In this document: in pieces, positions 13,996-22,700 of the stretch | Position numbering within the stretch: the stretch's first letter is position 1 | Layout of the letters: each line of letters starts with the position of its first letter | DNA from: Phocaeicola sp. | GTDB lineage: Bacteria; Bacteroidota; Bacteroidia; Bacteroidales; Bacteroidaceae | NCBI GenBank assembly: GCA_020026225.1 | Contig: JAHHQU010000032.1 | Coordinates: forward strand, 1 to 26,245 | Length of the DNA: 26,245 nt | Direction: 5' to 3' | The notes under the pieces: model-generated | The model's database searches: none | What the model saw: only the letters and a program-made list of their open reading frames with translations | What the model was told of the DNA's origin: nothing | Made by a program: the position numbers and the translations under genes

Positions 13996-15300
13996 ATGAG
14001 TTCATTCATCATAGAAGGCGGACATAAACTTCAAGGTGAGATTATTCCGCAAGGAGCGAAAAATGAAGTGCTTCAGATTTTATGTGCTACCCTGCTTACA
14101 GACGAAGTAGTGACCGTACATAATATTCCGAATATCCTCGATGTAAATAATCTGATCCAATTGCTGCGCGATATGGGTGTGACTGTCTGCAAACTGGATG
14201 CGGATACTTACACTTTCCAAGCAGATAAAGTGGATCTCTCTTATCTGGAAAGTGAAGAGTTCTTGACTCGTTGTTCTAAACTTCGTGGATCGGTGATGTT
14301 GGTGGGACCTTTGGTGGCCCGTTATGGACGTGCCTTGATTTCTAAACCGGGTGGTGACCGTATTGGTCGCCGTCGATTGGATACTCATTTCTTGGGTATT
14401 CACAAATTAGGTGCTTCGTTTACTTTTGATGCGAATAAGGGAATCTATACACTGGCAGCCGACAAGCTGAAAGGTACGTATATGTTGCTCGATGAGGCTT
14501 CCGTAACAGGTACTGCTAATATCGTGATGGCAGCTGTAATGGCTGAAGGTACGACTACTATTTATAATGCTGCTTGTGAGCCGTACTTGCAACAGTTGTG
14601 TCGGATGTTGAACCGTATGGGAGCGAAAATTTCAGGTATCGCATCCAACTTGCTTACCATTGAAGGAGTTACTACGCTTCATGGATGTGAACATACAGTT
14701 CTTCCTGATATGATTGAAGTGGGTAGTTTCATTGGCATGGCTGCTATGACTGGCAGCGAAATCACCATAAAGAATGTATCCTATGATAATTTGGGTATTA
14801 TCCCTGACAGTTTCCGTCGTTTGGGCATTCGCCTGGAACAGCGTGGGGATGACATCTTTGTGCCACAGCAGGATCATTATGAAATAGAATCTTTTATTGA
14901 TGGTTCTATCATGACGATTGCTGATGCTCCTTGGCCTGGGTTGACCCCCGACTTGCTGAGTGTTATGCTGGTTGTGGCTACTCAAGCGAAAGGAAGCGTG
15001 CTGATTCATCAGAAGATGTTTGAAAGTCGTCTGTTCTTTGTGGACAAGTTGATTGACATGGGTGCTCAGATCATTCTTTGTGACCCACACCGTGCTGTAG
15101 TGATTGGACACGACCATAATTTCTGTCTCCGTGGCGGCAACGTTACATCTCCTGATATTCGTGCCGGCATTGCTTTGCTGATTGCAGCCATGAGTGCCGA
15201 AGGTACTAGCCGTATTCACAATATCGAGCAGATTGACCGCGGGTATCAGAATATTGAGCAGCGTCTTACAGCTTTGGGAGCACGTATTACCCGTATATAA
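13996..15300 (+). CDS. murA: UDP-N-acetylglucosamine 1-carboxyvinyltransferase (MurA, Cys-to-Asp type)
   Basis: MurA transfers enolpyruvate from PEP to UDP-GlcNAc, the first committed step of peptidoglycan synthesis. The substrate residues Lys22-Asn23 (GAKNE), the LRGSVMLVGPLVARYG region and the later TPDLLS segment (equivalent to the catalytic Asp305 region) are present. The catalytic-loop motif reads PGGDRIG, with Asp121 where most bacteria have Cys (PGGC). Asp at this position is known from other bacteria to keep activity while blocking fosfomycin attack. The 434-residue length is slightly longer than E. coli MurA. It sits between DUF4290 and rimM, with gaps of 50 and 65 bases. Confidence 0.96.
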   Translation: MSSFIIEGGHKLQGEIIPQGAKNEVLQILCATLLTDEVVTVHNIPNILDVNNLIQLLRDMGVTVCKLDADTYTFQADKVDLSYLESEEFLTRCSKLRGSVMLVGPLVARYGRALISKPGGDRIGRRRLDTHFLGIHKLGASFTFDANKGIYTLAADKLKGTYMLLDEASVTGTANIVMAAVMAEGTTTIYNAACEPYLQQLCRMLNRMGAKISGIASNLLTIEGVTTLHGCEHTVLPDMIEVGSFIGMAAMTGSEITIKNVSYDNLGIIPDSFRRLGIRLEQRGDDIFVPQQDHYEIESFIDGSIMTIADAPWPGLTPDLLSVMLVVATQAKGSVLIHQKMFESRLFFVDKLIDMGAQIILCDPHRAVVIGHDHNFCLRGGNVTSPDIRAGIALLIAAMSAEGTSRIHNIEQIDRGYQNIEQRLTALGARITRI

Positions 15301-15308
15301 TTTAATTT

Positions 15309-15357
15309 ATTTATCGAGTCAGCCTGCTTGCAGGAAAGTAAGGGACTCTTGATAAAT
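15309..15357 (+). other. Hairpin in the murA-rimM gap
   Basis: Outer arms 15309-15320 and 15344-15357 pair with a two-base bulge at 15349-15350, and an inner hairpin forms from 15323-15326 with 15331-15334. It ends 8 bases before the rimM ATG and has no U-tract, so it may affect rimM translation or processing of the transcript rather than end it. Confidence 0.4.
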
Positions 15358-15365
15358 TCAACTAC

Positions 15366-15884
15366 ATGATAAGAAAAGAAGAAGTATATAAGATCGGTAT
15401 CATCAATAAACCTCATGGGGTGAAAGGGGAAGTCTCTTTTACTTTCACAGATGATATTTTTGATAGAGTAGATTGTGATTATCTGGTTCTCCTTCTGGAT
15501 GGAATCTTTGTACCTTTCTATATAGAAGAATACCGCTTCCGCTCGGATACGACCGCTCTCTTGAAGTTTGAGGATGTGGATACGGTGGAAAAAGCCCGCA
15601 TGTTTACCAATGTGGAAGTGTATTTCCCTGTCAAATATACGGAAACGGATGAGGATGATACCATTCCTACTTGGAACTACTTTGTCGGTTTTGGAGTAAA
15701 TGACGTCAAACACGGTTATTTGGGTGAAATCACTCATGTGGACGATTCTACGATGAACGTTCTCTTCGTCATTGAAAAGGAGGGAGAAGAACTCTTGCTT
15801 CCTGCCCATGAAGAGTTTATTCTTGGATTGGACAAAAAGCATCGGAAAATCCAAGTGGAAATACCGGAAGGCCTCTTGGAGTAA
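15366..15884 (+). CDS. rimM: 16S rRNA processing protein RimM
   Basis: RimM binds ribosomal protein S19 and helps mature the 30S head. The N-terminal RimM domain carries IGIINKPHGVKGEV (10-23) and TALLKFEDVDTVEKA; the C-terminal PRC-barrel (about 100-170) has the GYLGEITHVDDS and LLLPAHEEFI motifs. The 172-residue length is normal. It follows murA after a hairpin-bearing gap, and an M23 peptidase gene starts 33 bases later. Confidence 0.96.
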   Translation: MIRKEEVYKIGIINKPHGVKGEVSFTFTDDIFDRVDCDYLVLLLDGIFVPFYIEEYRFRSDTTALLKFEDVDTVEKARMFTNVEVYFPVKYTETDEDDTIPTWNYFVGFGVNDVKHGYLGEITHVDDSTMNVLFVIEKEGEELLLPAHEEFILGLDKKHRKIQVEIPEGLLE

Positions 15885-15917
15885 ATTCGATTAATAAGAA
15901 ATAAATACCGCTCGATT

Positions 15918-16769
15918 ATGAAGAAAAAAGGACGTAGAGCTTTTTGGCATAACTTCAAGTTTAAGTATAAGCTTACTATCATTAATGAGAATACCTTGGA
16001 AGAGGTAGTGGGGATTCATGTCTCCAAACTCAATGGCTTGTCGGTGCTGCTTTCTGCTTGTACCTTGATTTTTCTTGTTGCGGCTGTTATCATAGCCTTT
16101 ACTCCTTTGCGTAACTATCTGCCGGGATATATGAACAGTGAAGTTCGTGAGCAGATTGTGACAAATGCTTTGCGTGCCGATTCTTTGCAGCAGGCACTTG
16201 TCCGACAGAAGCTGTATATCATGAATGTTCAGGATATCATCAGTGGCAGGGTGAAGGCGGATTCAGTTCAGTCGATTGACTCACTGAAAAATGTGCGTGT
16301 CGATGAATTGTTGGAACGTAGCAGAGAAGAAGAGGAATTCATCAAAAAATATGAAGAGTCCGAACGTTACAACCTGCGTAATATAAGCGGTGAACGTGAA
16401 ATAGAGGGCTTGGTCTTTTATCGGCCTACTCGGGGCTTGATGTCGGCCAACTTTGACCCGTCTAAGAAACATTTCGGTATCGACTTGACGGCAAGTCCAA
16501 ACGAGAGTGTCTTGGCAGTGTTCGACGGTACGGTCGTATTCGCTGCCTATACGGTGGAATCGGGTTATGTCATTCAGATCCTGCATTCACAGAATTTTGT
16601 GAGTGTATACAAGCATTGCGGAACCTTGATGAAACACCAAGGCGACAAGGTCAAGGGGGGAGACGTAATTGCTCTTATCGGACAAGAACATAAAGAAAAG
16701 CCACATCTTCACTTTGAATTGTGGTATAAAGGAACTCCCGTTAATCCGGGAAAATATGTAGTATTCTAG
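15918..16769 (+). CDS. Membrane-anchored M23 (LytM-type) metallopeptidase
   Basis: The basic N-terminus (1-20) is followed by a single membrane helix (about 41-61), then a charged, coiled-coil-like periplasmic segment (about 85-160), then an M23 domain. The zinc site is intact: His185 and Asp189 (HFGIDL), and His263-x-His265 (HLHFELW), with His233 (YKHCG) as the extra catalytic His. It should therefore be an active peptidoglycan endopeptidase rather than a degenerate LytM regulator. The architecture resembles murein hydrolases or activators tethered to the inner membrane. dxr starts only 2 bases after its stop, so the two are co-transcribed. Confidence 0.93.
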   Translation: MKKKGRRAFWHNFKFKYKLTIINENTLEEVVGIHVSKLNGLSVLLSACTLIFLVAAVIIAFTPLRNYLPGYMNSEVREQIVTNALRADSLQQALVRQKLYIMNVQDIISGRVKADSVQSIDSLKNVRVDELLERSREEEEFIKKYEESERYNLRNISGEREIEGLVFYRPTRGLMSANFDPSKKHFGIDLTASPNESVLAVFDGTVVFAAYTVESGYVIQILHSQNFVSVYKHCGTLMKHQGDKVKGGDVIALIGQEHKEKPHLHFELWYKGTPVNPGKYVVF

Positions 16770-16771
16770 AA

Positions 16772-17929
16772 ATGAAGAAACAGATTGCAATTTTAGGTTC
16801 AACAGGTTCAATCGGGACTCAGGCTTTGCAGGTCATTGAAGAACATCCCGATTTGTATGAAGTATATGCATTGACTGCAAATAATCAGGTGGAACTTTTG
16901 GCACAGCAGGCTCGTAAGTTTCATCCAGAGGCGGTAGTTATTGCCAATGAGGAGAAGTACCTTCAGTTGAAAGATATGTTGGCCGATCTCCCAGTGAAGG
17001 TCTATGCAGGAGCTGAGGCTCTTTGTCAGATTGTAGAGTCCGGACCTATCGATATCGTTTTGACCGCAATGGTAGGTTATGCAGGGCTGCGTCCTACGAT
17101 GAACGCCATCAAGGCTCGTAAAGCCATTGCTTTGGCAAATAAAGAAACTTTGGTCGTTGCAGGAGAATTGGTGACAGCTTTGGCTGAACAATATCATACA
17201 CCCATTTTACCGGTCGATTCAGAACATTCTGCAATCTTCCAGTGTCTGGAAATGCAGAATCCCGTGCATAAACTTATCTTGACAGCATCGGGTGGTCCTT
17301 TCCGTACTTTTACCCATGAACAGATGAAGACGGTAACCAAAGCTCAAGCGTTGAAGCATCCGAATTGGAGTATGGGAGCAAAGATTACCATCGATTCTGC
17401 ATCTATGATGAATAAAGGTTTTGAGGTGATTGAAGCCAAGTGGCTTTTTGGTGTCCCTGCCAGCCAGATAGAAGTGGTAGTACATCCTCAGTCCATCATT
17501 CACTCCATGGTGGAATTTGAAGATGGAGCCGTGAAGGCACAGTTGGGAATGCCAGACATGCGTCTTCCCATCCAATTTGCTTTCTCTTATCCGAAACGTG
17601 AGAGCCTTTCTGGCGAACGTTTGGATTTTGCCAAGTTTAATACGCTGACTTTCGAGAAGCCGGATTTGAACCGTTTCCGTAATTTGGCATTGGCTTATGA
17701 GGCCATCCACCGAGGTGGAAACATGCCTTGCATCATCAATGCGGCCAATGAAGTGGCGGTAGCTGCTTTCTTAAAAGACCAGATTTCTTTCTTGGGAATG
17801 AGTGATGTTATTGAAAAGACCATGAATACAGCCTCTTTCATCGCTACACCAACTTATGAAGATTATGTAGCTACCGATACAGAGGTTCGTCGTATTACAG
17901 CGGAACTTATTGCATCTTCAAAATATTGA
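16772..17929 (+). CDS. dxr: 1-deoxy-D-xylulose 5-phosphate reductoisomerase
   Basis: Dxr (IspC) converts DXP to MEP with NADPH, the committed step of the MEP pathway and the target of fosmidomycin. The NADPH-binding GSTGSIGTQ (9-17), the ANKETLV block (122-128), the metal/substrate motif DSEHSAIFQ (149-157) and TASGGPFR are all present, followed by the IDSASMMNKGFEVIEA segment. The 385-residue length is standard. It is separated from the M23 gene by 2 bases and from rseP by 122 bases that hold a 7-bp hairpin (17952-17974) but no terminator. Confidence 0.98.
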   Translation: MKKQIAILGSTGSIGTQALQVIEEHPDLYEVYALTANNQVELLAQQARKFHPEAVVIANEEKYLQLKDMLADLPVKVYAGAEALCQIVESGPIDIVLTAMVGYAGLRPTMNAIKARKAIALANKETLVVAGELVTALAEQYHTPILPVDSEHSAIFQCLEMQNPVHKLILTASGGPFRTFTHEQMKTVTKAQALKHPNWSMGAKITIDSASMMNKGFEVIEAKWLFGVPASQIEVVVHPQSIIHSMVEFEDGAVKAQLGMPDMRLPIQFAFSYPKRESLSGERLDFAKFNTLTFEKPDLNRFRNLALAYEAIHRGGNMPCIINAANEVAVAAFLKDQISFLGMSDVIEKTMNTASFIATPTYEDYVATDTEVRRITAELIASSKY

Positions 17930-18051
17930 TCGGTCAATTTTTTCTGTGGCATTCTGTGATGGACTGACACAGAAATAGAGTGGTAATGTAATTTACCATG
18001 CACAAACACATAAATAATACATTGGTTTAATTTTAGAATTTAGAAAAACAG

Positions 18052-19392
18052 ATGGAGACTTTTTTGATTCGTGCCCTCCAGTTGATTCTTAGCCTTTCAT
18101 TGCTGGTAATCATTCATGAGGGAGGACACTTTTTCTTTGCGCGCCTTTTTAAAATCCGGGTGGAGAAATTTTATATCTTCTTTGATCCTTGGTTCTCACT
18201 CTTTAAGTACAAGCCTAAAAACAGTGATACGGAGTATGGCGTAGGATGGCTTCCTTTGGGTGGCTACTGCAAGATAGCAGGTATGATTGATGAGTCAATG
18301 GATACAGAACAGATGAAGCAGCCGGCTCAGGAATGGGAATTCCGTGCTAAACCAGCTTGGCAGCGTTTGTTGGTCATGATAGGTGGAGTGCTGATGAACT
18401 TCCTTTTGGCCTTGTTCATCTATTCAATGATTCTTTTCACTTGGGGTGACAGTTATGTGGCTTTGAAGGATATGAATCACGGAATGAAATTCAACGAAAC
18501 CGCTCAAAAAATCGGGTTCCGTGACGGAGATATCTTGCTGAGTGCCGATGGTGAAGAATTGGACCGTTTCGGAATGGATATGATTCGTAGCATGGTGGAA
18601 GCTCGTGACGTGACGGTTCTTCGAGATGGGAAGTCTGTTACGGTAAATATGCCGGAACTGAGTTTGCTGGAAGTGGCAAAGCAGGATCCGATGTTTGTTG
18701 AAGTCTTGTATCCGAATGTGGTAGATTCAGTCTTGGCTGGAGGAGGCTTTGCAGAAGCTGGAATCCAGAAAGGAGATTCTATCTTGGCATTCAATGGCAA
18801 GTCGGTTCATTCATGGAATGAATTCCTTGAAGAGCTTGCCATGTTGAAAGCTGCACAGGAAGTGAAAGGAGACAGTACCGGTGTCTTCTCATTGGCTTAT
18901 TTGCGTGCCGGCATGCAGGATACTGTAACCGTACATACCGACAAGAACTTTAAAGTAGGTGTTATCGGCGGATTCTTGGATTACCAGCCGACTCGATTGA
19001 ATTACGGGTTCTTTGAATCTTTCCCTGCTGGAGCTGTTTTAGGGGTAAATACCCTGAAAGGATATGTGAGCGATATGAAGTATGTGTTCACAAAAGAAGG
19101 AGCTCAGAGCATAGGAGGTTTTGGAGCTATTGGTAGCATCTTCCCGAAGGTATGGGATTGGCATCGCTTCTGGAGCATGACTGCATTCTTGTCCATCATT
19201 CTTGCTTTCATGAATATTCTTCCTATTCCTGCTTTGGACGGAGGACATGTTATGTTCTTGATGTATGAAATCATCGCCCGCAGAAAACCGAGTGACCGAT
19301 TCTTGGAGTATGCACAGATGGTGGGTATGTTCATTCTGTTCGCCTTGTTGATTTGGGCCAACTTCAATGATGTACTTCGCTTTGTCCTTTAA
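18052..19392 (+). CDS. rseP: Site-2 protease RseP (M50 family)
   Basis: RseP is an inner-membrane zinc protease that cuts transmembrane substrates such as anti-sigma factors and signal-peptide remnants. The zinc motif HEGGH (22-26) lies in the first membrane helix, and the third ligand is in PIPALDGGH (Asp396) near the C-terminal membrane helices. Between them are the conserved GWLPLGGYCKIAG loop and a PDZ region (about 150-300). PDZ-like signatures (GFRDGDILLSADG; GIQKGDSILAFNGK) appear twice, suggesting tandem PDZ domains as in E. coli. Length 446 is normal. The dxr-rseP order is common among bacteria. Confidence 0.96.
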   Translation: METFLIRALQLILSLSLLVIIHEGGHFFFARLFKIRVEKFYIFFDPWFSLFKYKPKNSDTEYGVGWLPLGGYCKIAGMIDESMDTEQMKQPAQEWEFRAKPAWQRLLVMIGGVLMNFLLALFIYSMILFTWGDSYVALKDMNHGMKFNETAQKIGFRDGDILLSADGEELDRFGMDMIRSMVEARDVTVLRDGKSVTVNMPELSLLEVAKQDPMFVEVLYPNVVDSVLAGGGFAEAGIQKGDSILAFNGKSVHSWNEFLEELAMLKAAQEVKGDSTGVFSLAYLRAGMQDTVTVHTDKNFKVGVIGGFLDYQPTRLNYGFFESFPAGAVLGVNTLKGYVSDMKYVFTKEGAQSIGGFGAIGSIFPKVWDWHRFWSMTAFLSIILAFMNILPIPALDGGHVMFLMYEIIARRKPSDRFLEYAQMVGMFILFALLIWANFNDVLRFVL

Positions 19393-19402
19393 TTAGATAT
19401 TG

Positions 19403-19435
19403 CCTGTCGGGAAATAGGCAGACAGGTTTTCTTTT
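19403..19435 (+). terminator. First of two tandem terminators after rseP
   Basis: Arms 19403-19408 and 19421-19426 (6 bp) are followed by a T-rich stretch. It is short, and backed up by the stronger hairpin at 19439-19502. Confidence 0.5.
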
Positions 19436-19438
19436 CTG

Positions 19439-19502
19439 AAAAATCCATTGATGACATTCTGTCGTTTAGACTTGTTGCTAGAATCTCGTCAATGGATTTT
19501 TT
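19439..19502 (+). terminator. Main terminator after rseP
   Basis: Arms 19439-19451 and 19489-19501 pair over 13 bases and extend inward by three more pairs; an inner helix is formed by 19456-19460 with 19480-19484. The stem runs into a T-run ending at 19502. It closes the tsaB-rseP cluster. Confidence 0.85.
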
Positions 19503-19603
19503 GTATTCACATGGATGCAGTGCGATGTGATTGCATTCAATTTTATACGCCGTTTACAGCCTGAAATCTTTCTTGTATAGCTTATAAATTGCAGATTTTT
19601 ATG

Positions 19604-19611
19604 TATGTTTG
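19604..19611 (+). promoter_or_regulatory. -7 element for the POT transporter gene
   Basis: TATGTTTG matches TAnnTTTG, 38 bases before the ATG. The -33 region is not obvious. Confidence 0.5.
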
Positions 19612-19649
19612 CAAAAAATAAAAATCATTAATCTTTAAAAAATAAAACT

Positions 19650-21221
19650 ATGTTTAAGAATCATCCGAAAGGATTATTAGCTGCAGCACTTTCTAACATG
19701 GGAGAGCGTTTCGGATACTACATCATGAACGCCGTGTTAACGCTGTTCCTTTGCTCTAAGTTCGGCCTGAGCGACGAATCTAGTGGCATTATCTATTCAT
19801 TTTTCTACTGTGGTATTTATGTGTTGAGTTTGGTAGGTGGTATCATTGCCGACCGTACTCAAAATTATAAAGCTACAATCATGTCGGGTCTTGTAATCAT
19901 GGCCTTGGGATATGTCGTTCTTTCATTCCCTATTTTGACTACGACCTCTAACATCGGTTGGCTTCTTCCGCTTACTTGCGTCGCTTTGTTCTGTATTGCC
20001 TTTGGTAATGGTTTGTTCAAGGGTAACTTGCAGGCCATCGTTGGACAGATGTACGATAACTTGGAAAAAGATGCAGAGAAAGATGGTCCAGAAGCTGTGA
20101 AGATGGCAAAAAGTCGTCGTGATTCTGGCTTCCAGATTTTCTATGTATTTATCAATATTGGTGGTTTGATTGCTCCGTTCATGGCTCCTATGCTTCGTGA
20201 ATGGTGGTTGAAAAAACACGATTTAGCTTATAATGCTGACCTCCCTGCATTGTGTCACCAGTTCTTGGATTCAGTTGAAAGCGGTACTGAAATGGCTGCT
20301 CAAAACCTTGCTAACTTGAATGAGTTGGTTGTAAAGGTGGGAGGCCAGGCAGGTACAGACTTGACCGCATTCTGTACTCAGTATTTGGATGTCTTCAATA
20401 CCGGTATTCACTATTCATTCATCGCTTCAGTGGTTGCCATGATGGTTTCATTGTGTGTCTTTGTCTGCACTCGTAAGATGTTCCCAACTCCAGGAAAGAA
20501 GGAAGAAAAGGCAACTGCATCTTATACCGCAGAAGAAAAACAGGCTATGGCTAAAGAAATCAAACAGCGTATGTATGCCTTGTTTGCAGTGCTTGGTATT
20601 GTAATCTTCTTCTGGTTCTCATTCCATCAGAACGGACAGTCACTTTCATTCTTTGCACGTGACTTCGTGGTGACAGAAAGTATTGCACCAGAAATCTGGC
20701 AGGCTGTAAATCCATTCTTCGTAATCGTCTTGACACCGATTATCATGATGTTCTTCGGTGCATTGACTCGCAGAGGCCGTGAAATCTCAACACCTAAAAA
20801 GATTGCTATTGGTATGGCTATCGCAGGTGCTGCTTTCTTGTTCTTGACCGTGTATTCTTATATTGCAGGTTATCCTTCAGCTGAGGCGTTCAAAGGAATG
20901 TCTGATGCAGCTAAAGCAGGTGTGAAAGCTGGTCCATGGGTATTGATTGTCATTTATTTCTTCTTGACTGTTGCCGAATTGTTCATTTCTCCATTGGGAT
21001 TGTCATTCGTGTCAAAAGTTGCTCCGAAGCATTTGCAGGGCTTGTGCCAGGGCTTGTGGTTAGGTGCAACGGCTATCGGTAACCTCTTCTTGTGGGTAGG
21101 TCCGTTGATGTACAACAGATGGCCAATCTGGCAGTGCTGGGCAGTATTCTTCGCTGTCTGCCTCATCTCAATGAGTGTCATGCTTGGTATGGTTAAATGG
21201 TTGGAAAGAGTTACCAAATAA
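19650..21221 (+). CDS. POT-family (PTR2) oligopeptide transporter
   Basis: This 523-residue protein is a proton-coupled di/tripeptide symporter of the major facilitator type, with about 12-14 hydrophobic helices. The N-terminal motif reads NMGERFGYY (16-24), close to the POT ExxERFxYY signature but with Asn where the first Glu usually is. The GNGLFKGNLQAIVGQMYD segment and FISPLGLSFVSKVAPKHLQGLCQGLW match the second and third PTR2 signatures. A long hydrophilic region of about 55 residues (roughly 195-250) after helix 6 is unusual relative to compact POTs. Single gene with its own promoter and terminator. Confidence 0.92.
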   Translation: MFKNHPKGLLAAALSNMGERFGYYIMNAVLTLFLCSKFGLSDESSGIIYSFFYCGIYVLSLVGGIIADRTQNYKATIMSGLVIMALGYVVLSFPILTTTSNIGWLLPLTCVALFCIAFGNGLFKGNLQAIVGQMYDNLEKDAEKDGPEAVKMAKSRRDSGFQIFYVFINIGGLIAPFMAPMLREWWLKKHDLAYNADLPALCHQFLDSVESGTEMAAQNLANLNELVVKVGGQAGTDLTAFCTQYLDVFNTGIHYSFIASVVAMMVSLCVFVCTRKMFPTPGKKEEKATASYTAEEKQAMAKEIKQRMYALFAVLGIVIFFWFSFHQNGQSLSFFARDFVVTESIAPEIWQAVNPFFVIVLTPIIMMFFGALTRRGREISTPKKIAIGMAIAGAAFLFLTVYSYIAGYPSAEAFKGMSDAAKAGVKAGPWVLIVIYFFLTVAELFISPLGLSFVSKVAPKHLQGLCQGLWLGATAIGNLFLWVGPLMYNRWPIWQCWAVFFAVCLISMSVMLGMVKWLERVTK

Positions 21222-21256
21222 TCATTGTGACTATTAGTAAAACCTAGAAAAATACG

Positions 21257-21305
21257 ACGGCATTGGATTATCGGTGAATTCCGGTTCCAATGCCGTTTCT
21301 TTTTG
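21257..21305 (+). terminator. Terminator after the POT transporter
   Basis: Arms 21257-21267 and 21286-21296 pair over 11 bases, followed by TTCTTTTTG. Good intrinsic terminator. Confidence 0.85.
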
Positions 21306-21336
21306 TACCTCGTTTTACCGATGTTTTACAGTTTTC

Positions 21337-21370
21337 TTGTTTTCTAATCAACAAATTATACGTATTTTTG
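21337..21370 (+). promoter_or_regulatory. Promoter of the AICAR formyltransferase gene
   Basis: TTG (21337-21339) and TATTTTTG (21363-21370) are 23 bases apart, and the -7 element is 25 bases before the ATG. Confidence 0.55.
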
Positions 21371-21395
21371 TAAACAAAAACCTAAAGATATAATT

Positions 21396-22574
21396 ATGGC
21401 AAAAGAACTAGAATTAAAGTACGGCTGTAACCCTAATCAGAAACCAGCTCGTATTTTTATGGAAGAAGGCGAATTGCCTATCGAAGTATTGAACGGAAGA
21501 CCTGGTTACATCAACTTCCTTGATGCTTTGAACGGATGGCAGTTAGTAAAAGAATTGAAGGAAGCTACAGGTATGCCTGCTGCAACTTCATTCAAGCATG
21601 TTAGCCCTGCTGGTGCTGCTATTGGTTTGGAATTGGATGAAACCATGAAGCGTATTTATTTCGTGGATGGTCTTCCTTTGTCTCCATTGGCTAATGCGTA
21701 TGTACGTGCTCGTGGTGCCGACCGTATGTCGTCTTACGGTGACTTCATCGCTTTGAGTGATGTATGTGACGAAGCTACTGCTCGTTTCATCAACCGTGAA
21801 GTTTCAGACGGTGTGATTGCTCCTGGTTTTACAGAGGAAGCTTTGGCTATCTTGAAGAACAAACGTAAAGGTACTTACAACGTCATCAAGATTGATCCTA
21901 ACTATGTGCCGGCTCCTATTGAACGCAAACAGGTGTTTGGTGTTACTTTTGAACAGGGTCGTAACGAAATCAAATTGAACGGTGATAACTTGTTTGAAAA
22001 TATCCCAACTCAGAATAAGGAATTTACAGAAGCTGCAAAACGCGATTTGATGATTGCATTGATCACTTTGAAATATACTCAGTCAAACTCTGTATGTTAT
22101 GTTAAAGATGGTCAGGCTATCGGTATCGGTGCCGGTCAGCAGAGCCGTATCCACTGTACTCGTTTGGCTGGTAATAAGGCCGATATTTGGTATTTGCGTC
22201 AGCATCCGAAAGTATTGAACTTGCCTTGGGTTGAAAAGATCCGTCGTGCAGACCGTGACAATACCATCGATATCTACATCAGCGATGATTACGAAGATGT
22301 ATTGGCAGATGGAGTATGGCAGAACTTCTTTACTGAAAAGCCTGAAATCTTGACTCGTGAAGAAAAACGTGCTTGGTTGGATACACAGAAGGGTGTAGCT
22401 CTGGGCTCTGATGCGTTCTTCCCATTCGGTGACAACATTGAACGTGCTCATAAGAGTGGTGTGGATTTCATAGCACAGGCTGGTGGTTCTGTTCGTGATG
22501 ACAATGTGATTGAAACTTGCGACAAATACGGTATTGCTATGGCATTTACTGGTATTCGTTTGTTCCATCATTAA
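21396..22574 (+). CDS. Stand-alone AICAR formyltransferase (PurH C-terminal domain type)
   Basis: The 392-residue protein matches only the transformylase part of bifunctional PurH, which adds a formyl group from 10-formyl-THF to AICAR in purine synthesis. The catalytic Lys67-His68 (SFKHVSPAG), the nucleotide-site block SNSVCYVKDGQAIGIGAGQQ and the C-terminal GGSVRDDNVIETC...GIRLFHH ending are all present. The MGS-like IMP cyclohydrolase domain is absent: the protein starts near KYGCNPNQKPA, with a clean promoter and start, so this is not a truncation. A separate cyclohydrolase or full PurH should exist elsewhere in the genome. I leave the symbol blank because purH denotes the bifunctional form. 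Confidence 0.9.
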   Translation: MAKELELKYGCNPNQKPARIFMEEGELPIEVLNGRPGYINFLDALNGWQLVKELKEATGMPAATSFKHVSPAGAAIGLELDETMKRIYFVDGLPLSPLANAYVRARGADRMSSYGDFIALSDVCDEATARFINREVSDGVIAPGFTEEALAILKNKRKGTYNVIKIDPNYVPAPIERKQVFGVTFEQGRNEIKLNGDNLFENIPTQNKEFTEAAKRDLMIALITLKYTQSNSVCYVKDGQAIGIGAGQQSRIHCTRLAGNKADIWYLRQHPKVLNLPWVEKIRRADRDNTIDIYISDDYEDVLADGVWQNFFTEKPEILTREEKRAWLDTQKGVALGSDAFFPFGDNIERAHKSGVDFIAQAGGSVRDDNVIETCDKYGIAMAFTGIRLFHH

Positions 22575-22649
22575 TTGAAAGCGTTCCTTCTATGTCTCTA
22601 AAGGGATAGCAGGATAAGATACATCTCTTTTTCAAAAGAGAGAGGGCAT

Positions 22650-22681
22650 AAAAAAAGCTGGAAGTCATTCCAGCTTTTTTT
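22650..22681. terminator. Bidirectional terminator between the AICAR formyltransferase and sufE
   Basis: Arms 22650-22662 and 22669-22681 pair perfectly over 13 bases, with A7 on one side and T7 on the other, so it can act for both convergent genes. Confidence 0.93.
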
Positions 22682-22700
22682 ATGGGGTAAAATGAAGAAA

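Noticed and set aside
21222..21395. Remnant of a PurH IMP cyclohydrolase domain upstream of the AICAR transformylase
   Set aside because: The gap holds a terminator and a promoter and no frame with cyclohydrolase-like motifs, so the protein is not a broken bifunctional PurH.
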